Under the pieces are notes generated by a model. The model made no database searches, was not told the origin of the DNA, and saw only the letters and a program-made list of their open reading frames with translations. Positions 58,236 to 64,000 of a stretch of 64,000 nt of DNA are shown here, one piece after another (position 1 is the stretch's first letter; each line of letters begins with the position of its first letter). The stretch is from Manganitrophus sp963718695. Its GTDB lineage: Bacteria > Nitrospirota > Nitrospiria > SBBL01 > Manganitrophaceae. Position numbers and translations under genes: made by a program. The stretch covers positions 2,914,001-2,978,000 of the forward strand of contig OY970371.1 in the NCBI GenBank assembly GCA_963718695.1, read 5' to 3'.

Positions 58236-58570
58236 AATGCCTCCTTACCTTTTTTGATTGCATGCGCCCTATCCTGAATCGGGCTACGCACAAGATAGCA
58301 CCGGAAAGAACGCTGTCAAGAAAGATAAAATACCAATGTGGTCTGAATACAGAGAACCTGGAATTCATCGGGACAATTGAGACGGGACATAGCGGAAAAG
58401 GATCAGGGATCGCTCATTCTTCAAGGATCAGGGAAGTATCGGTCTTGGGAAAATCGACAAGAATGAGCGATTTTTTCAGGTTCGATTAAGGTGGGTTCCG
58501 GATGGTTTTTTTCCTGAGATCAGAAGGGATGACAGACGCTGGCCGAAGGAAGGACAATCCGCCGGGCCGT

Positions 58571-59110
58571 CTATCGCCGCTTCAGCTTCGATTGATGCGC
58601 CATACAGAAATCGGCGCTCTTCTGATCGAGGTCGGTCAGACCGTTGGCGGAGGACATGACGCACTTTGGATGGTCGCAGTGGTTGAGTTGATAGAGATGT
58701 CCCAACTCATGGACGGCCTCTTTGAGGAGCCGAAACCGGAAAAGGGGGTCCTCCTCGGGCATCCCCTCCGACGCCGGATGAAAACGGGCGAGGGAAACAA
58801 CAGCGACCCGATCGACCCGGTCGGCTTCTCCGAGGACCACATCCGATTCGGGGTTGTAGAGATCGACATTGACGATGCCGAGCCGCCGCTCCGTCTCCTG
58901 CAAATCTACATCCTGCCGCTCATCCTCAAGATGACGTAGGAAGAGCGACGAGCGGTATTGATTCCGGTTCCGATCGAAAGCCCCTTCCGGGATCGGCTCG
59001 GCGGCGGAGAGCCGCACCTCCGTCCCGAAACGGAAGCCAAGTTCCTCCGCCAGAAAATCGAGCAGCGTTTTCGGAACATCGCCGAACGGCACGATCACGA
59101 TCGAATGCAC
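58571..59110 (-). CDS. amzA: Archaemetzincin-type (M54) metalloprotease
   Basis: 179 residues. Zinc motif HELGHLYQLNHCDHPKCVM fits HExxHxxxxxHCxxxxCxM. In typical members the eighth residue is Gly; here it is Gln. The structural CxxC further on reads FCMAH, so the second Cys is replaced by His. The fold start is IVPFGDVPKTLLDFLAEELG. It is expected to be a soluble aminopeptidase-like protease with a second zinc. Archaemetzincins are mainly archaeal and vertebrate, with scattered bacterial cases. Confidence 0.88.
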   Translation of the reverse strand: MHSIVIVPFGDVPKTLLDFLAEELGFRFGTEVRLSAAEPIPEGAFDRNRNQYRSSLFLRHLEDERQDVDLQETERRLGIVNVDLYNPESDVVLGEADRVDRVAVVSLARFHPASEGMPEEDPLFRFRLLKEAVHELGHLYQLNHCDHPKCVMSSANGLTDLDQKSADFCMAHQSKLKRR

Positions 59111-59126
59111 GGCCGCTCCTCCGAAC

Positions 59127-59824
59127 TCAAAGGGTCACCCCCACCATAAAGAGCTCACTCTCCTGCGCCGCCTCCACCGTCAGCGCCGGCTCCTCCCGGA
59201 CCTTTGCGGCATCGCCGGCGTTGAGCGCTTGTCCGTTCAGAGAAACGGCCCCGGAGATGACGTAGAAGTAAATCCCGTCGCCCGGCTCCAATCGGTGATC
59301 GATCCGATCCCGGCCGTCAGCGCGGCCGCGTAGGCCTCGGCATTCTGCTCGATCGGAAGCGCCCCGGGAGAGCGGTTGGAGACCACCGGTAAAAATCGAT
59401 GGAGCCGCTCCTCTTTCCGAATATGCCGCTGCTCCACATGAGGGGTTAACCCACCCTTCCAGGGGAGAATCCAGACCTGGATGAAAGTCATCGGATTTTT
59501 GTCGGAATGATTGATCTCCGAATGCTCGACGCCGCTTCCCACCGTCGTATGCTGGACGTGTCCCGGGTAAAGGACACCGTCCTGGCCAAGGCTGTCGGCA
59601 TGCTCGAACGCCCCCGCGACGCAATAGGTAATCACTTCGATATCTCGATGGGGATGCATCGGCCAGACGGCGCCGGGAATCAGCGTATCGACATTGAAGA
59701 CCCGCAGCGTTCCGAACAATGTGTTTTCCGGGTCGACATAACCATCGAAGGAAAAGTGCCAATCGGCGGAGAACCACTCCTCCTCGACATGGAAGATCTC
59801 TTCTTTCCGTCGGAGTTGAATCAT
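59127..59824 (-). CDS. Pirin-family cupin protein, interrupted by a frameshift
   Basis: From the ATG at 59824 (GGAGGAG site): EIFHVEEEWFSADWHFSF, PMHPHRDIEVITYCVAGAFE and VQHTTVGSGVEHSEINHSDK with iron-binding His residues, then PMTFIQVWILPWKGG. The frame breaks after TAGIGSI: DHRLEPGDGIYFYVISGAVS and the rest of the second cupin continue one frame over to 59127. One base inserted in the GATCGGATCGATC run near 59293-59303 restores a ~232-residue pirin. It may act as quercetinase or redox regulator. Confidence 0.8.
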
Positions 59825-59882
59825 CGGCTCCTCCATAAGGCGCGAGGTTGTAGGGACGTGATTGATCACGCCCACTTTCCAA

Positions 59883-60734
59883 TCAGGCCGCTTTCGGCTG
59901 ATAGGTCACGACCCGGCCCCAGAGGCTCTTCGTCCCCCAGATCCCGGACCGGAGCGATTCGAGCTGGACGATCTGGCTGTGATCGACGAAGAGGTTCACG
60001 TCGGGACCATAGTTCTTGATGTACCAGGCGAAGACCTCTGGGTCGGCCGCTTCGAACATCGGCTTCTCCAGCCCCAATGCGCGGACGATCTTGGCGACGA
60101 CATCGGTCCGCCAGGTGGGGACATTCTCTGTGATCCCTTCCGATTCGATCATGATTTGATACGCGCCGGCGTCGATGAACCGCTGCGCCTGCATAATGGC
60201 CCACTCGGGATCGCGGGTCCCCTCCGCCTGAAGCTCCGCCGAAGCGGTCGCCCCGCCGGCGCCGAACTGAATCCCGACCTCCGGCTTCGCTTTGAGCCCC
60301 GCCTTCTGGACCTTCTCGACCAGACGGAGAAGATCGTCCATCGGAACGACGATGAAACCGCTGGAGATCTCGACGATATCGAACCCGAGCGCCTTGCACT
60401 CTTCGATATACCGATCGACCGCCTGCGGCCCCTGTGTGAGAACATATTCGATGAAGCCGCCGGTGGAGACGACGACGTTGTGCGAATGGCACAGATCGAG
60501 AAGTTCTTTGACGGCCCGCCGGGGCATCAGACTGAAGGAGCCCCCCGCGAACTTGAGCGCGTCGACATAGGTCCCCATCGTCTCCAAGACATCTTCAAGG
60601 TAGCGCTTCCCCATCGGCGTATAGTAGGGACCGCGGATCTCGGTGATGCCGCGCGTGCGCGGCTTTCCTGCGCGTTCGTTCATCCGGATAAACGAGAACG
60701 CCCGCTCCTCTTTTTTCGGCTGTGATTGAGCCAT
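59883..60734 (-). CDS. Phosphosulfolactate synthase (ComA)-like protein
   Basis: 283 residues from the ATG at 60734 with a GGAGGAGAAGGG site; the longer frame to 60800 lacks one. TIM-barrel start RGITEIRGPYYTPMGKRYLE, GTYVDALKFAGGSFSLMPR, VSTGGFIEYVLTQGP, VEISSGFIVVPMDDLLRLVE and AGAYQIMIESEGITENV carry the ComA-type phosphate and Mg2+-binding residues. Archaeal ComA adds sulphite to phosphoenolpyruvate on the way to coenzyme M. The next pathway genes are not here; other bacteria carry homologues without coenzyme M, so the role stays open. Confidence 0.85.
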   Translation of the reverse strand: MAQSQPKKEERAFSFIRMNERAGKPRTRGITEIRGPYYTPMGKRYLEDVLETMGTYVDALKFAGGSFSLMPRRAVKELLDLCHSHNVVVSTGGFIEYVLTQGPQAVDRYIEECKALGFDIVEISSGFIVVPMDDLLRLVEKVQKAGLKAKPEVGIQFGAGGATASAELQAEGTRDPEWAIMQAQRFIDAGAYQIMIESEGITENVPTWRTDVVAKIVRALGLEKPMFEAADPEVFAWYIKNYGPDVNLFVDHSQIVQLESLRSGIWGTKSLWGRVVTYQPKAA

Positions 60735-60836
60735 AACCCTTCTCCTCCGCAATAATGAAAACCTCTTTTCATTCTGCCACAGAACGAGAGACCGCCACAA
60801 TCGGTCACCCTAAATCATCAAGAGAACGGCATCATG

Positions 60837-60865
60837 AAAAAAAGGCGGCCATATATGGCCGCCTT
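60837..60865 (-). terminator. Rho-independent terminator of the FG-GAP gene
   Basis: AAGGCGGCCATATATGGCCG continuing CCTT (60842-60865) is a fully self-complementary stem, and on the minus strand it is followed by a T-run (AAAAAAA at 60837-60843 on plus). It lies 18 bases after the stop of the 60883-62664 gene. Confidence 0.9.
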
Positions 60866-60882
60866 GGCGAATCATCATTCGA

Positions 60883-62664
60883 TTACTCAAAAACATAAGC
60901 CGCGCCGGTGGGAGAAGGGCCATCGGATTGATCCCCATTAATCCCGCTTGCATGACTATTCTCCCAAATCGCTCCGGCCGCCAAAATATCGCTTGAGAGT
61001 GCTACGCTATGACCAAATTGATCTCCAAATCCGGGATTGGATGCTTTAACATAAGCCTGCTGATGCCAACTTCCATTGCTGCGAATAAACAGATAAACGG
61101 CACCGGCGCCAGCAAGGCTGGGATCATTCTGATCTCCGTTAATCCCGGTCGCGGCGCTCCTCTCACCGATTGCCCCCACTGCCAGCATGTCTCTAAAGAG
61201 CGATACGCTATATCCGAACTGGCCGCCAAACACTGGGTTGGAAGCCTTCAAGTACGCCTGTTGGATCCAGGCATTATCACTGCGGATAAAAACATAAACC
61301 GCGCCGGCCATCGAAAGGCTATTATCGGTTTGATCCCCGTTCACCCCGGTAGAAGCGCTATTTTCTCCAATCGCTCCGACCGCCAGTGTATCGTCCGAGA
61401 GTGAAACGCTCTGTCCAAACCGGTCCCCAAACCCGGTATTGGAAGCTTTGATGTAAGCTTCCTGCGTCCAAACCCCCGCGTTGCGGACAAAGACATATAC
61501 CGCACCCGCCTCAGCAAGAGTGCTATCGGCCTGATTCCCATTCACTCCGGTCGCAGCGCTTCTTTCCCCGATCGCCCCTATTGCGAGCGTGTCTTTAAAT
61601 AAGGAAACGCTATACCCAAACTGGGCGTCAAACCCAGGATTAGAAGCCTTCAAATACGCCTCTTGACTCCAAGTCTCATTGCTACGAACAAAGATATAGA
61701 CCGCACCCGCGGTGGAGAGACTATTATCGGTTTGATCCCCATTCACGCCCATAGCGGCACTATTTTCTCCAATTGCTCCAACGGCAAGGGTATCATCGGA
61801 AAGCGACACGCTGTGTCCGAATTGATCACTAGACTCAGTATCAGTATTGGAGCCCTTCAAATATGCTCGCTGGCTCCATATCTCTCCGCTCCGTGTAAAG
61901 AGATAGACCGCACCACTTCCAGGGGCGTTATTATCGGTTTGATCTCCGTCCACTCCTGTGGCGGCGCTGTCCTCTCCGGTTGCTCCTACCGCCAGTGTGT
62001 CCCCGAAGAGGGATACGCTCGATCCGAATCTATCTCCAGACTCGGAGTTGGAGTTCTGCAAAATAGCCTGCTGAGTCCAAATTCCATCGCTTCGGAGAAA
62101 GACATAAACTGCGCCGGCTCCGTCATGAAGGAGATCCCCTTCAGATGGAGCCGCCACCGCAAGAGTGTCGCCCGACAACGAAACACTATAACCAAATTGG
62201 CCATTGAAGTTGGGTTTGGAAGCCTTTATATAAGCCTCCTGCGCAAACGCAGCCACACCCTGACGCGTCAGCATCACCGTATAGTGCTTGGTACTTCCAT
62301 CCTCCGCAGTCACATCGACAAGGATCGTGTTCGTCCCTTCCACGAGCGCAACCGGTGATGAGTCGGTTCCGGAGAAGGTTGCGGTCCCATTGACCGTGAC
62401 CGTCGCAGCAGGATCGGCCACCGTTGGAGTCACCGTCACAGAAGGCAAGAGAAAACCGGCCTCCGCCAAATAATCGGTGATCTCCGGATCAAACCCAGGA
62501 GAAAGCACCCCATTGGAAAGCTGCAACGCCGCCAAATCTGCATTGGATGAAAGTCGTGTCCCTCCGCCACCGCCTCCGCCACCTCCGTTGCTACAGGAGG
62601 AGAAAGGAAGAAGCAATAAAAAGATCAAAAACAAATTAAAAGGAGACCTCATTCTTTGCTGCAT
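60883..62664 (-). CDS. Surface lipoprotein with cadherin-like domain and seven FG-GAP repeats
   Basis: 593 residues from the ATG at 62664 (GGAGAG site). Lipobox LLLPFSSC then a nine-Gly tract. Residues about 45-130 form a cadherin-like beta-sandwich (DLAALQLSNGVLSPGFDPEI). Seven units of about 65 residues follow, each with a FG-GAP-like core such as QFGYSVSLSGDTLAVAAPSE and an AGAVYVF strand. Seven blades would close a propeller like integrin alpha. Units 3 and 5 resemble each other, as do 4 and 6. No enzyme domain; probably surface adhesion or binding. Confidence 0.88.
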   Translation of the reverse strand: MQQRMRSPFNLFLIFLLLLPFSSCSNGGGGGGGGGTRLSSNADLAALQLSNGVLSPGFDPEITDYLAEAGFLLPSVTVTPTVADPAATVTVNGTATFSGTDSSPVALVEGTNTILVDVTAEDGSTKHYTVMLTRQGVAAFAQEAYIKASKPNFNGQFGYSVSLSGDTLAVAAPSEGDLLHDGAGAVYVFLRSDGIWTQQAILQNSNSESGDRFGSSVSLFGDTLAVGATGEDSAATGVDGDQTDNNAPGSGAVYLFTRSGEIWSQRAYLKGSNTDTESSDQFGHSVSLSDDTLAVGAIGENSAAMGVNGDQTDNSLSTAGAVYIFVRSNETWSQEAYLKASNPGFDAQFGYSVSLFKDTLAIGAIGERSAATGVNGNQADSTLAEAGAVYVFVRNAGVWTQEAYIKASNTGFGDRFGQSVSLSDDTLAVGAIGENSASTGVNGDQTDNSLSMAGAVYVFIRSDNAWIQQAYLKASNPVFGGQFGYSVSLFRDMLAVGAIGERSAATGINGDQNDPSLAGAGAVYLFIRSNGSWHQQAYVKASNPGFGDQFGHSVALSSDILAAGAIWENSHASGINGDQSDGPSPTGAAYVFE

Positions 62665-63007
62665 GATTTCTCTCCATATTGAAGGTAGGGGGAAGAGGCT
62701 CTCTGTCCTGAGACAGAGAGTGGCGGAACAGCCTTTCAAGAATACTTAAGTAATTTGCCAGGGAGTTTACCATTTGAAAAATAAAAGTGTCAATCCGAGA
62801 TATTCCAAATGGGTAAGATCGCCGAGAGAATATGACCGGTCATCCCTCTGAACAGATCCAGGGTTCCAGGTCTACCGGCCCATTCGAACCATCACGATTG
62901 ATTTCTTCTTCCATGCAGAGCGGAAGGTCAAGCTGTTCTTTTATCCATCCTGGACCGGCCCTCTTTTTCCAATGGAGAAATTCAGATAAGATGAATACAA
63001 TATCAAC
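62665..63007. other. Divergent 343-bp gap
   Basis: Between the FG-GAP gene (minus) and nth (plus). AT-rich near 62740-62810, where promoters are expected. No palindromic or repeated signal noted. Confidence 0.35.
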
Positions 63008-63658
63008 ATGAAAAAACGTCTAGACATAACGGCTCCGGCTGAGCAGCGGCGGAAAGCGAAAGCAATCATCACCGTACTGAAGCGGCTCTATCCCGAAGCG
63101 AAGACGGTGCTCCGCCACACCAATCCTTGGGAGCTATACATCGCGGTGGTTCTCTCGGCGCAGACGACCGATAAAAAGGTAAACGAGGTCACCGAGCGGC
63201 TCTTCAAAAAATACAAAACGCTCGATGATTATGTGAACGCCGATCCGGAAGAATTCGAGCAAGAGATCAAGTCGGTCAACTTCTACCGGAACAAAGCGAA
63301 AAACATCTTGAAGGCGGCCAAAATCGTGAAGGCGCAGTTCGGCGGGGAGGTCCCGCGGACGATGGAAGCGCTCCGGACCCTTCCTGGAGCGGGGCGCAAG
63401 ACGGCGAATGTGATTCAGGCACAGGCCTACGGCGTGGCCGAGGGGATCGCGGTCGACACACACGTCAAGCGCCTCGCGCGCCGCTGGGGGCTGACGAATG
63501 AGACCGATCCGGAGAAGATCGAGCGGGACCTGATGGCGATCCTCCCCCAGGAGGATTGGGTTCATTTCAACTTTCGCGTCGTCGATTACGGGCGAGACTA
63601 TTGCTCTGCGCGGCCTCATCAACACGAAGCGTGCCCCCTGGGCCGGTTTGATTCGTAG
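63008..63658 (+). CDS. nth: Endonuclease III (base-excision glycosylase) without complete Fe-S site
   Basis: 216 residues. The HhH motif LPGAGRKTANVIQAQAYG provides the catalytic Lys, and AVDTHVKRLARRWG the catalytic Asp. DLSAQTTD-type segment (VVLSAQTTDKKVNEVTERLF) is present. The protein ends YGRDYCSARPHQHEACPLGR plus FDS: of the four Cys of the C-x6-C-x2-C-x5-C cluster only two remain, with His at the second place and a truncated end. It is therefore a cluster-less Nth or one with an altered cluster. Removes oxidised pyrimidines from DNA. Confidence 0.92.
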   Translation: MKKRLDITAPAEQRRKAKAIITVLKRLYPEAKTVLRHTNPWELYIAVVLSAQTTDKKVNEVTERLFKKYKTLDDYVNADPEEFEQEIKSVNFYRNKAKNILKAAKIVKAQFGGEVPRTMEALRTLPGAGRKTANVIQAQAYGVAEGIAVDTHVKRLARRWGLTNETDPEKIERDLMAILPQEDWVHFNFRVVDYGRDYCSARPHQHEACPLGRFDS

Positions 63659-63778
63659 TCGATCATGGGCCGCATGATAAAAAAAACTCAGCCGTCTGCG
63701 TTCAGCGCAAGATAAAATTATTTGCGGTTTCGCTGATTGCTGAAAGCTGAACGCTACTTTCTATATAAGGACCATCCA

Positions 63779-63970
63779 ATGTCAAAGGGATCAAAAAAGC
63801 AAAGACAATCCGAGATCCGGAAAAAAACCAAGCAGAAGGAAAAATTAAAAAAGCTTGAGCGCCGCTACTTTGCCGCCCAGACGCGGAGAGAGGAGCGGGA
63901 AACCATCGAGAAGATCAAGCGGCTCGCCCCGAATTATCCGGTGCAGGAGATCCTCCGACCGGCTGCATGA
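63779..63970 (+). CDS. Small Lys/Arg-rich protein (DUF6800-like)
   Basis: 63 residues, highly basic helical: MSKGSKKQRQSEIRKKTKQK, EKLKKLERRYFAAQTRREER, ETIEKIKRLAPNYPVQEI. AAGGACC lies just before the ATG. The pattern resembles short DUF6800-type proteins, possibly RNA/ribosome contacts by composition. No firm function. Confidence 0.55.
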   Translation: MSKGSKKQRQSEIRKKTKQKEKLKKLERRYFAAQTRREERETIEKIKRLAPNYPVQEILRPAA

Positions 63971-64000
63971 GAAAACCGCCTCGGTCCGGAAATACCTCCG

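Noticed and set aside
59883..60734. ComA-like gene as evidence of coenzyme M synthesis
   Set aside because: No other pathway genes (ComB-E) are in the window and ComA homologues occur in organisms without coenzyme M.
60883..62664. Regularly spaced similar DNA units that resemble an array
   Set aside because: They are in-frame FG-GAP coding repeats of about 190 bases, not a CRISPR array; no CRISPR elsewhere in the window.
1..64000. tRNA, rRNA and riboswitch genes
   Set aside because: No cloverleaf, rRNA core sequence or known riboswitch motif was noticed on either strand by eye; a covariance search was not possible.

Overview
This 64 kb window comes from a GC-rich (roughly high-50s percent by eye) Gram-negative bacterium. 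Several genes encode outer-membrane beta-barrels or lipoproteins with clear lipoboxes, and strong AGGAGG-type ribosome sites are common. The gene set (DUF5069, DUF1028, macro-domain, archaemetzincin, ComA-like synthase, GGDEF/EAL and PAS kinases, many small conserved hypotheticals) would fit Nitrospirota or a neighbouring phylum. That placement is inference only; no rRNA or other marker is present.

Layout. 1-14.4 kb: a chromosomal backbone of small housekeeping and stress genes (HflX tail, site-2 protease, quinone oxidoreductase, DsbA-like, DUF5069, VOC, beta-propeller, macro domain, HhH protein, 2H phosphoesterase, saccharopine-dehydrogenase-like). It is interrupted at 1.4-3.85 kb by a graveyard of transposase relics (two RAYT starts, an IS3 OrfA start, an IS110-like tail) mixed with AT-richer orphan genes. 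14.7-27.1 kb: a signal-transduction block. It has a CHASE/HAMP/PAS histidine kinase, an Rcp1-like response regulator, a CHASE3-PAS-GAF-GGDEF cyclase, a REC-PAS-PAS-GGDEF-EAL protein and a second Cache/HAMP kinase pair, so phosphorelay and cyclic-di-GMP signalling are joined. 27-36.5 kb: M29-like peptidase, two PP0621-type proteins, Sui1/YciH, a CPBP protease, RsmE, a 2OG-Fe dioxygenase and a beta-barrel. Genes between 30.3 and 35.2 kb are separated one by one by copies of an unusual long inverted-repeat element.

36.5-48 kb: an accessory defence island. It holds two HEPN/MNT (HepT/MntA) modules, a DUF262-DUF1524 GmrSD-like nuclease, a complete type III-like mod/res pair, the severed 5' end of a second mod gene, a broken DUF429 gene, an orphan HicB and RAYT-associated repeats. 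48-64 kb: backbone again, with a DUF4124 protein, FMN-binding protein, a secreted subtilase coupled to a PrcB-like lipoprotein, a DEAD-box helicase, a VWA/membrane pair, archaemetzincin, pirin, ComA-like synthase, a seven-bladed FG-GAP lipoprotein and endonuclease III.

The most notable signals are non-coding. First, five copies of a ~400-690 bp long-inverted-repeat element are present that I do not recognise. Second, a ~186 bp MITE is present twice with perfect 8-bp target duplications, and the window itself contains the matching empty site inside another copy of the long element. Third, four otherwise intact genes (cyclase, kinase, DUF1028, pirin) are each broken by one small indel. That either reflects assembly error or is real and functionally important, and it should be settled before these genes are interpreted.
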